Shown here piece by piece: positions 31,378 to 42,757 of a stretch of 64,000 nt of DNA (position 1 is the first letter of the stretch; each line of letters opens with the position of its first letter). The notes under the pieces were generated by a model. The model did not search any database. It was not told the origin of the DNA and was given only the letters and a program-made list of their open reading frames with translations. This DNA is from Acanthosepion pharaonis (lineage: Eukaryota; Mollusca; Cephalopoda; Sepiida; Sepiidae). The stretch is taken from positions 1,412,501 to 1,476,500 of the forward strand of contig CAHIKZ030000253.1 of NCBI GenBank assembly GCA_903632075.3. The letters are read 5' to 3'. The translations under genes were made by a program, and so were the position numbers.

Positions 31378-31690
31378 AGGAATAGCTTAGTGGATGAAAG
31401 CATTCGTTCTAAAATCTGATGATATTTAACTGTGAGTTCAATCCCTAAGTTGTGTAGTGGAAACCAAGTTAGAATTAAGTGATCAGAAGAAAGATCTCAC
31501 TAAACATAGACAACAACACAATAACAATCTGTGTGGATTATAAAAGGTCCACAGTTCGAAATTCACTGAAGATTAGTCGGTTCGACTGACGCCTGACTAA
31601 TCGCACACAACGCTAAGATAATAGCAACAGGGAATTGACCGTTAATCTCAATGTGAACAATGTAAATATTAATCAGAAACATTGAGTCTT
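31378..31690 (+). mobile_element. SINE family 3 (tRNA-derived, related architecture to family 1)
   Basis: The head GGAATAGCTTAGTGGATGAA followed by AGCATT fits an A-box region and GTGAGTTCAATCCC (near 31433) a B-box. The body keeps the family 1 layout: a GTGGAAACCAAGTT block, a CACAGTTCGAAATTCACTGA block, then a stem-loop and ACACAACGC. The stem (GATTAGTC 31571-31578 with GACTAATC 31595-31602) is different in sequence but again pairs fully. The GAAAC after the stem in family 1 reads GCACAC here. Confidence 0.7.
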
Positions 31691-32394
31691 GTACGGTGTC
31701 ATTTTCATGTCAAACTTTTATTAATTAACTACATTTCACGTTAATGACTTTTTGATCCACCCTTTTATGCGTTCATCCTGGTTACTTTTTGATTTTGTTG
31801 AAGACAAGTTCCCTTCAGGACTTCAGCATCTGCGCTTCGATCAAAATAATAGCTTCGTTTCAAATGAAGAAAAAAAAAGCTAATATTTCGGGATAAAAAC
31901 ATAACCCGAACAGTGAAATGTTAAGCTTTATAAAACATAAAGATAAATTTATTTGTTAATTCTGTTCCTGAGAAATGGATTATCATTAGCAATGGATTAT
32001 CATTACCAATAGATTATCGTTACCATTCGTTAAAAATCCTTTGAAAATTGTAATGATAACACCGAAAGTATATTTAAAAATACTTTTCAATTTACCGGGT
32101 GTAACAGCAAAATTGTCCAAATCATGTAACAACATGGGATAATTGTTCATCTCACAAAATGTTTAATGTCAAAAAAATCACTAAACTAATTGAGTTTCTT
32201 TTTTCCACGTTTTCAGATAAGACGTTTAACCATCTTGACAGCATTTTTTGTAAGAATCACTGAAAAACTTGGTTTATTCAGCTAGAAAGAGAACAGGTTA
32301 AAATCGCTTTGTGTAAGCCCCACCATGTTTTCCCAACTGAACAATGATGAGGGGAAAAAATCTTTCAGGCCTTCAGTAATGTTACCAAAACTAA
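31691..32394. other. AT-rich DNA, no gene recognised
   Basis: Nothing supported. A 14-bp near-repeat GGATTATCATTA occurs twice near 31977-32003. Confidence 0.45.
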
Positions 32395-32676
32395 TACTCT
32401 GGCTTCCGTCCTCAAAGTCCATTCAAGAAGAGAGATCATCATTTCAGCTTAGATTTAAAGGTATCAATTAGAAAAGATACAACTCAATTCATAAAAGATT
32501 TGGCAGTCCAAAGAGCAGTGAAAAAAGATTTGAAAATGAAATCGTGCGTCAAACGTGTGAGGCACCGTGTTACTCCAGGACAGAAAGTTAGAAGGTTAGA
32601 GAGGATGAAGATCATCCTGAATAAGTTGGAAAATGATCCTGGAATAATACTTGAACTTTATTTCAACCCTTCATGA
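32395..32676 (+). pseudogene. Tc1/mariner-type transposase helix-turn-helix remnant
   Basis: An open frame of about 93 codons (no start codon) contains TTQFIKDLAVQRAVKKDLKM, then KSCVKRVRHRVTPGQKVRRL and ERMKIILNKLENDPGIIL, before a stop. This is the second helix-turn-helix and linker of Tc1/mariner-like transposases, where the family continues into a FSDEK catalytic Asp motif. Here LELYFNPS replaces it, so the catalytic domain was lost by frameshift or deletion. It would have bound the transposon ends. No inverted repeats were identified around it. Confidence 0.75.
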
Positions 32677-33559
32677 GCTTCCGATAATTAGCTATGATTA
32701 ATTAATGATGAACATGTCCTTTTTTGTTTATGATCATATGGTATATGTTTCATCCCGATTCTTCTTTTAAGCTTTGAGAGTAATTATACATTCTTATTGC
32801 TCAAATTACAGTCCAATAGTGTTATAAAAATCTTGGAGTAAGATATATTTAATCATTTCTAAGATAAAACGGTTCAAATCTAACAAAACAATTAGACAAG
32901 TTTGCAGTTACACGATTTAGACAATTTTGTTGTTACACCGAGTATATCCATCTATGAATTCTTTCTCATAAAAAAATTAATGGCGTTTATTCTCTAGCTT
33001 TATAAAAACGCCATGTCTGCCTACTAAATTGTTCATAATATTTTTAAATTGTTCATTTCTACCAAAGACTAAGGAATTGACGTTTCTAAATATATTTCTA
33101 AGTAAATGGAACTATTTCAAAACTTTCATTCATCAACAGTCTCTAATATGTAGCTTCCCAATGAAAATGGGCTTCTAACTTCGTATTGCAACCAGTCTAA
33201 GGAAAAGAAAATATCTGAATTGAAATCCGCACAGTAGGCAAAGGGGAAACTATTCAATGCCATATTTTACACAAGAAAGCGTAGCGTTCTTGTGGAGTCA
33301 GGATCGCCTGCGTCCTGAAGAGACATGGTGTTCAAAAATATTTTTTTACGTTTGATTTACATTTAAATATTTTCTTACAGAAAAGTTACATTTTTTAAAA
33401 ACGTTTTTAACCCAGTTTTTATCGTTGTTTACAAATATCATTCAACTTATTGATTTTTTCTCTTAACATTCCACTCACACGATCCATTACATCAAACACA
33501 CAACGAGAACGAAAAAAATCACTTTATGCCTAATAGTTACTCCATTAAATGACATTTGT
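32677..33559. other. AT-rich DNA, no gene recognised
   Basis: Nothing recognised. Confidence 0.5.
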
Positions 33560-33565
33560 CTCTTT

Positions 33566-33614
33566 CTCCTTCTCTCTCTCTCTCTTTCTCTTTCTCTCTA
33601 CACACACACACAAA

Positions 33615-33671
<57 letters not shown>
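33566..33671. repeat. (CT)n, (CA)n, (TA)n compound microsatellite
   Basis: CT-rich, short CA/TG and a 50-bp TA array in succession. Confidence 0.95.
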
Positions 33672-33673
<2 letters not shown>

Positions 33674-33794
33674 TATTTTCTCCCCCTCTTTCTTTACTCT
33701 TTATAGATGTTTGGAATATTTGATTTTGATATTTTCAGATCTTCTTACATTTTTCTTTTTTGTCGTATATTTTTAATGTGGAATTATTCATTTA

Positions 33795-33935
33795 TACTAT
33801 TTACATAACTCGGACTGTTGTCCTCATCTTTATTGGCATATTAACAACGTTTTTGCTGTTATACACTCCAGCTTTTTTCAGGTGATATAAGTTAGAATTT
33901 TGAACCGAACCCTTTATTAAATTCACTAGGCAAGG
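33795..33935 (-). mobile_element. SINE family 1, 3' part (minus)
   Basis: Minus-strand CACCTGAAAAAAGCTGGAG, AACGTTGTTAATATGCC and GATGAGGACAACAGTCCGAG match the core and tail. The head is absent. A CAGTTACTGAAACATTAGGC block at about 34011 resembles the sequence upstream of the 10.7-kb copy's head. Confidence 0.7.
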
Positions 33936-34056
33936 ATAGAGATAAATATAATATGGAAACTAGGAATACAGAGAGCAAGAGAAAAACAACAATAACAGAG
34001 GAAAAAAACAGTTACTGAAACATTAGGCTTATAAATCCCCCAAATTCACTCACTAT

Positions 34057-34278
34057 TTGCACATATCTGGGACCCTAACAGATACTTCCACCCTAGGTCA
34101 GGCGAGCCTTGCAACACCAGCAATTAAGAGGTGGTCCCACACTGCTCAAAACCTCCTAATAAGATGCCTTGGTGTCGGATGTAGTTTATCATCATACCCG
34201 GGACGCGGATGTAGTTTATCGTCATACCCAGGACGCGGATGTAGTTTATCATCTTACCCAGCACGGCAAGAATTGTAA
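34057..34278 (+). repeat. 30-bp minisatellite (3 units) in an open frame
   Basis: Units 34177-34206, 34207-34236 and 34237-34266 share GGATGTAGTTTATC and TACCC...ACGC with a few changes. Because 30 is divisible by three, the frame stays open and reads GCSLSSYPGR three times inside a 73-codon frame starting ISGTLTDTSTLGQASLATPA. I do not recognise a protein family, and coding status is doubtful. Confidence 0.7.
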
Positions 34279-34425
34279 GCAGTTCCGAAATAAGTAAGTC
34301 AGATGATAAAAAATAAAGAACACGAAAATGAAATAAACATAAAAATTCGGAAAGCCTTTAACAGAATATAAAGAAAGAACTCTTGACTATATGCACTATT
34401 TCGCAATAAATAGAGCAAATTGTAA

Positions 34426-34430
<5 letters not shown>

Positions 34431-34484
<54 letters not shown>
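34431..34484. repeat. (TA)n microsatellite
   Basis: Pure TA array. Confidence 0.98.
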
Positions 34485-34487
<3 letters not shown>

Positions 34488-34710
34488 CAATTTTAGGGCA
34501 CTCTACAGTTAGTCAATATAGACAAATACATCAATATAAAAATCTAGATTTAAAAGTTTAAAATTTAGGGTCGCTTCTAATTCTTGCATATATGTAATCA
34601 CAATAAGTAAAACATCTTAGTCCGCTAAGGTTCTAATAACGAAACGCGGGAAGCGAAATGATTTTCGACCATGCCAAAGAATTTCTTAAATTATTTATAT
34701 ATTTTCTTAA

Positions 34711-34711
34711 A

Positions 34712-34770
<59 letters not shown>
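34711..34770. repeat. (TA)n microsatellite
   Basis: TA array preceded by a duplicated TTTTCTTAAATTATTTATAT-type unit at 34682-34720. Confidence 0.97.
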
Positions 34771-34772
<2 letters not shown>

Positions 34773-37696
34773 TATAGATATTAGTAAGAAAATGATCCAA
34801 CAAGAAAATAGCACCTTCATCGTCTTCAAAATACTCTGCTTAGTCTCATTTATCCCAGTCCTTTTTTTTTCCCTATCGATTTTCGAGATATTCGTAATAG
34901 TTGGATACATTCCGGACAGATCGCTTCTATATTTGCGAGGATATTACTCTATAATGATTAAAAATGAATATTTTTGTTACATTTTAATATCAACATCTTT
35001 CTTTTATGCGTTTCCCTCGAAAACCAAAACCAAAATGAAGTATTAAGTGTTCAAAAGCTTTGAGAACTGAATGTTACACGAACATTTTTGCGCTAATTTC
35101 ATTTTGCTTTTCGAAGGAAACGCAACTTTTTCTTGGTTAAACTTTATTTTTTTTAGAGCACCGGGTTTCTCATTTACATCTTCTTTACATAAAGGTTCAC
35201 GCGTTTTCTATTGAATTAATACCTGCAGATGCTGGAGGGCATTTCATTAACCTGGTATCTTTGAAATATACTTCTGTAAAGGTGGAGAATTGGTAAAAAA
35301 ATAATCGCCTAGTAAATTGGAAAAAAAACTTTGTTTTCCTTGACTCCATCATCAACCTTAAAGTGAGCGATTCCATATTAACTCCAAACTTTAATCCATC
35401 TATCCTCCTCTATGCCATTTTTATCCTATTTCCCTTATTACTATCAGCTCCATCCAGTATAGTTCTACATTCATCATTACTTTTGAGAAACCAGTTTTTA
35501 TGTAATTCTTTATTCAGTTTACACATTTCTTTTGTGGTGCTTAATTAAAATTAGTAGTGTCGTTGCTTTCTTGTTAGGATTCTGAATATTTTCAACGACA
35601 GCTGCTTCAAATACCTACTTGCTGGTCAATCCTCATTTCTTTTCCCTTATAAGTTTTGTCAAATGTCTTTTGGGGTCACATTTAAAGCTTCTTTTTCTTT
35701 TTATTAATCTTGGCAATATGTTTAAATTTCTTTCTTGATTGTTCTGTGATATTTTTCATCTATTTGCGATTGTACTGGGGTCACTCAGTAATGTATGAGA
35801 TCTTGTCTCACTTTTGAGGTTTCATCTTAGAACTCAGGTCAATCTTTATATACATGGAAAAAATATACTAGTAACTATTTTATTAAGACTACCGTTTGTA
35901 TTTGTTTGATAAGACCAAAATCTTTCATCACATCCTTAGTAATGGTTCCAGAGTACAAGATTTGGGATACCGACAATTCGGATATACCAAAAACTAAATC
36001 ATAAATTGTTTCCTTTTAACAACATTTGATAGTATTTGTATGTTGATATCTACGATAAAACGAAACTTAATTTAGTCATATAACTTAGTACAGTATATTG
36101 AGATTTTTCAATTTTCTTATGATTTGTGCTTTTTTAATCGTTTATTTATTATTCATGAATTTATCTGCAAAAGTAGTATACTTAGATTTCGATATTCTCA
36201 GCGGATTCAAGCATCAGCTGGAGTTCTTGGATTATTGTGATATGTTAGTAACAGGACTATTGTGACATGCAAGTATCAAAATGTTGTTTGTTGAAAGATC
36301 TGTTGTTTTGTCATATTAAAACGAGAAGTGAATGTATATATTTCTAAAGAGCTCAGTACTGAATCGGTACGGCTTGTCTTAAACTAAATTCCAAATTTTA
36401 AAGATATAATCGTGAAACAGCCGACACTTCTTGTGTATAACTATAGTTATGACTTTAAGTAAATTGATACCACTTTCCTTTCAGTATTAAATTCTATGAA
36501 AGCCAAACGACATACTCAAAACCAACTGAGGTCCACTTAATTACTTACCAGAAATATATACGTTTAAGAAATGCCAAATTGAGTCAATATCTCACAGGAC
36601 TTTCCCCAATTAGATTTCGACAGCACATGCTGAAAAAAGAAAGAAAGAAAGAATTAAGACGTGTTTGTGACTGTGAATGTTGATTGCCAGTCATTTAAAA
36701 AAGAGATAAATTTACTTGACTTTGAGAGGTTAATCTATAACGCGTTTATCAAATCGTTTTACATTCTACGACAGTTAAATAAGCAGCATCAAGAAAGGAA
36801 TGGCATGTAAACTCTGCTATATGAGTAATGGTAACTTCATACACGCTTAGGATATCCCAGATCAAATTGTTAACGACAGCCAACTTCAACTGATGAGTTT
36901 TTAAAGCTGCTAGTATGAGTTCAAATCGGAATAATGAAATGGATTCTGATAAGATTTGATCTCATATCCTACTTCACTGGGGTTATGTTTGATATTAACA
37001 ATTCCTTTTGGAGAAGAGGATCTATTTTTTCGATATTCTCGACGTTAATGATAGCTTAACCTGAAGAAGTCGTTGAAGTAATATTTTTAAATTATCTAAA
37101 TGTTTTAAATGTGGCATTTTCTTTATTACTATTTCGGTAGTTTCTTCTTTATCTCAGTAAGGTTGCACATTCTTTATAGCTTGTATCAAAAATTAATCAA
37201 TTAACTTACGATGACATGGACAACGCCTTGCTGATTAGAAAAATTCGAACTACTGCTATTAGTTCTACTGCTAGTAGTAGTAATTAAGAACGGGAATTGG
37301 TGTGTAATAAAAAAAATAGGCGAGAGAAATTTAGCTAAGTTTCAAGATTTAAATTTTTACTATATGCTCCCCATACATAGTACCTTTAAGTATTTGTCTA
37401 TTGGAGAGCGAAGCATGAAGTGAACTTCAAAGGATTAAAACTGAGGGCTTCCGGTTTCATCCATCCATCGGTGTGAATGATTGTCGAATAGGAAACGACA
37501 TTAGCTTTGAAATAAAAAAAAAATAATAAGATGAAAAAATAGGAAAACATTACTGATCTTCCATAAATGTATGAGAGATTTTTGATTTCAAATGACGTAT
37601 ACAGTTAATCCCATATATAAAAACAGGGACTCATGCTGGGAATCTTAAAATATTAATTGTTGCAACATTTAAGTTTAACTCAGGCAAACCACAACG

Positions 37697-37698
<2 letters not shown>
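34771..37698. other. AT-rich DNA, no gene recognised
   Basis: Nearly 3 kb without any motif I can name. Frames are short and compositionally AT-driven. A GAAAGAAAGAAA run occurs near 36640. Confidence 0.5.

Positions 37699-37784
<86 letters not shown>
37699..37784. repeat. (CA)n(TA)n microsatellite
   Basis: CA array 37699-37737 then TA array 37739-37784, abutting the inverted repeat. Confidence 0.98.
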
Positions 37785-37788
<4 letters not shown>

Positions 37789-38085
37789 TTTTTTTAAAAT
37801 TTATAACATAAATATGTTATAAAATCACTACAAAAATAGCCATTTTGTTTCAACACCCCCGGTGTCTTATCAAGTGATGATATTGAATGTAAAATAAATG
37901 GTTTTAAAAGTTTCAAATTAATTAACGATCCTTCGCAAGGGGAAAACGCTGTTACGAAAGCTAGAATGACCAACCAAAATACAAGTCTAGGAAAATTCAA
38001 AAAGCTTGACAACGAAGTCATATTATAATAGCTATTCAAATCTTTAAAATACGGGTAATATTAAAAAAAGAATTTATTCTAACCT
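37785..38085 (-). repeat. Left arm of a large inverted repeat
   Basis: About 300 bp complementary to 38432-38740 with few mismatches. Landmarks on this strand are ATTTTGTTTCAACACCC, GATCCTTCGCAAGGGGAAAA and GACAACGAAGTCATATTATA. A third, partial copy lies at 27625-27788. Confidence 0.9.
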
Positions 38086-38431
38086 ACAATTATTAAATTA
38101 TATGATAAAATTTGATATTAAAATTAAAAAGTGCCAATTTTAAAATTCAAATTTAAACACTATCAAGTTTAAAAATTATAAAATTACTGAGGAGAAAAGA
38201 AGTAATACATATGTTATTCAATTTATTTCTTCGTTCAAATTACGTTAGAACAGACGCTACTTCATCCGGTCATCCGACAATATATGTATACATTTTAATC
38301 CTAAGTGTGTGAATGGGGTCCTGACCTCACGCGTAAAACAACACAAACACAATAAGATTATAATACATAAGCACCCAGACATATTTAGATATAAAAAAGT
38401 GACGAGACAGGGAACATAATTTAATAATTAT
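38086..38431. other. Spacer of the large inverted repeat
   Basis: About 345 bp of AT-rich sequence without coding signal. Confidence 0.6.
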
Positions 38432-38740
38432 TGGTTAGAATAAATTCTTTTTTAATATTACCCATATTTTAACGATCTGAATAGCTATTATAACATGACT
38501 TCGTTGTCAAGCTTTTTGAATTTTCCTATATTTGTATTTTGATTGATCATTCTAGCTTTTGTAAAAGCGTTTTCCCCTTGCGAAGGATCGTTAATTAATT
38601 TGAAACTTTTAAAACCATTTATTTTACATTCAACATCATCCCTTGATAAAACATCGGGTGTGTTGAAACAAAATGGCTATTTTTGCAGTGTTTTTATAAC
38701 ATATTTATGTTATAATTTTTTTTTTAAATAATTATATCTG
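38432..38740 (+). repeat. Right arm of the large inverted repeat
   Basis: Inverse of 37785-38085, from GGTTAGAATAAATTC to TTATGTTATAATTTTTTTT. Contains CTTGATAAAACATCGGGTGT followed by GTTGAAACAAAATGG, a stem-then-GAAAC layout. Its open frame (SLINLKLLKPF...) is shared by the copies because the sequence is repeated, not because of proven coding. Confidence 0.9.
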
Positions 38741-38823
38741 CTCTACTTTGTATTGAGCACTCTTTTAAGAATAGTAATTGTTGGTTATTGGAATTCATTC
38801 CGTATATACCAATTATATACTTG

Positions 38824-38825
<2 letters not shown>

Positions 38826-38865
<40 letters not shown>
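38826..38865. repeat. (TA)n microsatellite
   Basis: TA array 85 bp beyond the right arm. Confidence 0.97.
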
Positions 38866-38869
<4 letters not shown>

Positions 38870-39365
38870 TTTGTGCCATAAAAAGCATCCAGGCACCCAC
38901 AAAATTTTCTACCCCATTAGAAACATTATTGTTGATAAAACAATCATTCTAAATAAAAACTTCATTGACAATTAGAAATCTAACTGTCAATGTCTAAAAA
39001 TTATCGGAACTTTCAATATAAAATAATTGAAGCCAAGCCTCAAAGTTAATTTATTTGACAACCGCAGTGACTTGTTCATGGTCTTTAAAAGACATTCCAA
39101 TATGGAAGCAGAATTACATTTCTTACAATTTCTACCATTTCTACACAATACACCTTAGAACACAAACCGTGTCAACATATTAATAATGAATCCCTTGAAA
39201 AGGGCCAATGAAATGGTCGTAAACGCTTGGATGAATAATCATTATTGGCAGTTTTTACATTCTTTGAAACCATCAATAGGATATATGTAAGAACATTAGA
39301 AAAACTTTATAAGAAATGATGAGATTTTCCTTGTTTGTCACATTGAATGAAACAGGCACATGCAC
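38866..39365. repeat. AT-rich DNA with a degraded stem-GAAAC-like motif
   Basis: CTTGAAAAGGGCCAATGAAA followed by TGGTCGTAAACG (near 39195) looks like a worn copy of the stem-loop seen in other retroelement ends here. No coding identified. Confidence 0.35.
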
Positions 39366-39495
<130 letters not shown>

Positions 39496-39555
39496 AATTC
39501 TTTTGGAACTAGAGATGTGACCTGATGAATCAGGAAAAATATATTTTTGTGGGAA

Positions 39556-39670
39556 ATTAATTATTGTCATGGAACCTTAAGGTGGTTTCTTTCTTAATTA
39601 TTTAATTTATATATATATATAATGTATGTATGTGTGTGTGTGTGTGTGTGTATGTGTTTGTGCGTGCGTT
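39556..39670. repeat. Foldback-family end plus (TA)n(TG)n
   Basis: ATGGAACCTTAAGGTGGTTTC at about 39571 matches the end of the 17.6-kb foldback family; a TA/TG array follows at 39607-39660. Confidence 0.6.
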
Positions 39671-40499
39671 TGTGCTTGTGTGCGTATTTGTATATTTAAA
39701 TGTAATACATTGAGGACGCAACCGTTTCTTTAAACATGTTTTATTAAATAGAACCAACAAGGAATGTCTTTTTGGTGAATTTCTTTTGCTACCAAATAAG
39801 GCGTTTAATATGAAACTTTCCAAATTCTGTTTTCGAATGTTTAGGTTCCATCAATGATCATATTCAAGGAAAGAAGTTAAAAGTCGAGAAGAAATAAAAG
39901 TCGGAATGTTTATAATGACAACGATTCGAATTTGAACATGCATTTGCATAATGGACTCTTCCGGCGTTTCTTACGCATGAGAAGCCAGTGGTTCAGTACT
40001 TAGTATAGAACACTCAAACTATCCGTCCGGATGATTTGAGTATAATGATAAAGACTGTTACAGAACCACCAGCCACACTTTTCGAAAGAACCAAATACAG
40101 AGAAGGTATAAATTTATGTCTTCTCCCTCCAGGTATGGGTAAATAGCAGGTATAGATTATCGCCTTGGTTGGCAATATATGTAAATGACTCGGTGGTTTT
40201 ACATGTATGTACACGTATGTAGATAAGCAAACATTCTAGTTTCGAATATTATTATACATCCTACAAATACATAAAAAGGGACACACACATTGCGCTACAA
40301 AGTAGCTAATGGAATGTTTATTTTTCTGCTAACGGTTCGAGTTCTGAAACGAATGTGGTTTCATATGTTATGGACATGGGATAGATTTTAGCTTCAGCTG
40401 ACTGAAATGAGGTTACAGATTTTGCAGATGTATTGCCAGAGTACTGCTGCATTGTCGACCATAATCCGAAGAAATTTAGAAGATTCATGTTAAACTGTG
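39671..40499. other. No gene recognised; possible SINE family 2 debris
   Basis: GGTATGGGTAAATAGCAGGTAT near 40132 matches a block of SINE family 2, but the surrounding sequence is too diverged to define a copy. Confidence 0.4.
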
Positions 40500-40513
40500 T
40501 TATTATTATTATT
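40500..40513 (-). repeat. (TAA)n at the 3' end of the LINE (minus)
   Basis: Four to five TTA units (plus strand) at the 3' boundary of the LINE copy. Confidence 0.75.
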
Positions 40514-41039
40514 TGCTTTGATTTCTGTTGTATACCCATTGCCTTCTGTGTCCCAAACAGAGACCTAAGATCAGAAATGGCTTCATGACATTTTCCACTG
40601 ATCACTTTTCTAAAAAAATGTGAAACCTAAGATCACACACAATTTACATACATAAAGCTCTTCGTAATGTGTAAGCGGTGCTTGTCAGTACAACCTTTTC
40701 TATTTCTTTAAGGCATGGACTAGCAGCAATCCCTTCAAGGACTCTATCGGAACATTTTCCAATCAATTCGAGGGTTCTAACTACAGTTGGAATTATTGAT
40801 GTCCTTACGTGCCAAATTTTTAGACTTTCGTTTTGTACTCTGATAGTTTTTTGAAGTTATTCAAAGACACATTACTATCTGCAGGGACTTCCGTATCAAT
40901 AAGAAAGCACATTCTGTTTTTGTGGTCTTTGATCACGGTGTCTGGGCGATAAGCTTTGATTGTTCTGTCTGTATGTATTTAGTCCCATAAAATTGTTACA
41001 GGTCCTATCTCTGTAACCGGGTCTGGATGGTGTTCATAC

Positions 41040-41040
<1 letters not shown>
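40514..41040 (-). mobile_element. 5'-truncated LINE with restriction-like endonuclease motif (minus)
   Basis: On the minus strand, frames read GPVTILWD, then TIKAYRPDTVIKDHKNRMCF followed by LIDTEVPADSNVS (about 40980-40860). The RPD...12 residues...D spacing fits the restriction-like endonuclease of R2/R4/NeSL-type LINEs. It continues LKIWHVRTSIIPTVVRTLEL, GKCSDRVLEGIAASPCLKEI and a final TSTAYTLRRALCM before a stop near 40648. Two frameshifts break it. The 3' untranslated part runs to the TAA repeat. The endonuclease would nick target DNA; here it is inactive. The fragment starts exactly at a 48-bp TAA array. Confidence 0.78.

Positions 41041-41088
<48 letters not shown>
41041..41088 (-). 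repeat. (TAA)n at the 5' side of the LINE
   Basis: Sixteen TTA units (plus strand) directly abut the truncated 5' end of the minus-strand LINE. Confidence 0.95.
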
Positions 41089-42390
41089 TACAGAGACATG
41101 GCCTCCCAACGGACAAGGTAATTAGTATACAACATTAGTATTTAGCATAATTTTATAGTTTATTCGATGTGAGATGTTCGTAGTAAGCTCATCGGCTGGT
41201 GTCATATATTTTTGTCATGAAGCCACGTTGATTTATATTATCTACTCTATTTATAGACTATATCTTTTATTGTTTTTTTCGTTTTTTATGTAGTTGAAGT
41301 GTTTCTGGTTATAGAATATTATTATATAGCAAGAGATTAATTTAACAGCGTTAATAAAGCTTTTTGATGATTGCTCTCTTTTATCGGTAAGTGCATTTGT
41401 TTCATTAGTTAAGAAAAGATTGGAATGTTCGAAGGAAAAGTTTTAGTCTCTGAAGCATAGCAGAAGGCAATATGAAAACCATTTTCGGAATAAACCTTGT
41501 CCTCCGCCCTACAGCTCTTCTGGAAAAACCAATCAATTTTAGTTTTTTACTCACCACTTTTCCCCGAAATCGATGAAATATCGTTTTTTTTCCTTCTCAA
41601 ATTTAAACATTAGATTATTCTCTTGCTTAAAGTAGTAAATCATATCTCATTATAAGGAAAACTATTTTTCTTTGGGCTTTCTTTCCCTGGTCAGTCGCTT
41701 TTTCCGATCTCCGTACAAGCCATGAGTAGCAACGCGAGGAACACCATCCATTTCTACCCCGAACTACAGACACCTCGAATTAATGACATAACATTCTTAA
41801 CGATATATGCAGATAAATATCTCTTCGAGGGGAACAGAATATCAATCAGTTGGTAATTACATCTGAATTCCCTTGAGTAAAGAAATTACAGAATTGTGTT
41901 CGTTATTATAATATTAAGGTCTTCAAGAAACGAAATGTCTTTTGAATTTATTCAACGTAATTTAGAAGAAATACCAGTACATAACTCTCCGAATGATTCC
42001 ATACAAACTCATATACTGCTGGTGCTTTTGTTATGCATTTAGAGATTCTGGATAAAATACAAAGAATAATGTACAATGTTATCGGTCCTCACCTGGCATC
42101 TCAACTTCAGTCACTTTCTCACAGCCATAACGTAGTTTTCCTGCGCCTTTTTCTATAAATAATTTCATGGTAATTATTCTGATGATCTAATACCTAGGCT
42201 TTATGTATTTAAGCGTTCTACTAAATTGTCTCATCTTTTTACAGTGGAAATGTAACCATAAGTTCTATGCCAGCCATATATACTCTCTCCCACTTTTCTC
42301 TTGTAAAACTGTCTTCCGGCTTCTTGCTTTTTTTATTGTCTTGCTTGTGGCGAATTGATTATATATACATTCGACTCCCCCGTCGTATTC
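41089..42390. other. AT-rich DNA, no gene recognised
   Basis: Nothing supported. Confidence 0.5.
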
Positions 42391-42757
42391 GATGTATGAG
42401 AGTGAAGCAGCTCAGTTCCTAGGAACCAAAAGCCAGACACAAGCACATGAGATTTGATTATAGTAGTGAACGTTTTGTGCAGAATCAACCACAATTTTTG
42501 AAGGGCCGAATACAGAGACTTGGTGCACTACGTGCCACAAGGTCCCCAAACGACCATCCGCAGGTTTTAAATTCAGAGTTGTCAATCATTCTAGGCTATA
42601 GAACCCAGCCTGCTATTTACCCATAGCTGGTGGGAGAAGAGGATCCATACCTTTCCCAAGGGTATTAGCACATAAGTGTATATAATGGATTCGGCTGGAA
42701 TTCGAACTCGGCTCTCCGATTCCTCAATCCAAGCCGCTATCCATTACTCCACCGTGA
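42391..42757 (-). mobile_element. SINE family 2, full-length copy (minus)
   Basis: The minus-strand head at about 42757-42690 reads GGTGGAGTAATGGATAGCGG (A-box region) and GAGTTCGAATTCCAGC, a close match to the Pol III B-box GGTTCGANNCC. The body follows: CCCTTGGGAAAGGTATGG, ATGGGTAAATAGCAGG, AATTTAAAACCTGC, GTATTCGGCCCTTCAAAAAT and GGTTCCTAGGAACTGAGCTG. No protein is encoded. It is distinct from family 1 and lacks its CTGAAGA stem-loop. Confidence 0.85.

Noticed and set aside
37794..38039. 81-codon minus frame and its twin at 38543-38731 as possible paralogous genes
   Set aside because: They are the two arms of one inverted repeat; the shared frame is expected from sequence identity, and the third copy at 27.6 kb keeps only part of it.
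42690..42757. Candidate functional tRNA gene from good A- and B-box matches
   Set aside because: No complete cloverleaf or acceptor stem, and the sequence continues into a SINE body found elsewhere in the window.
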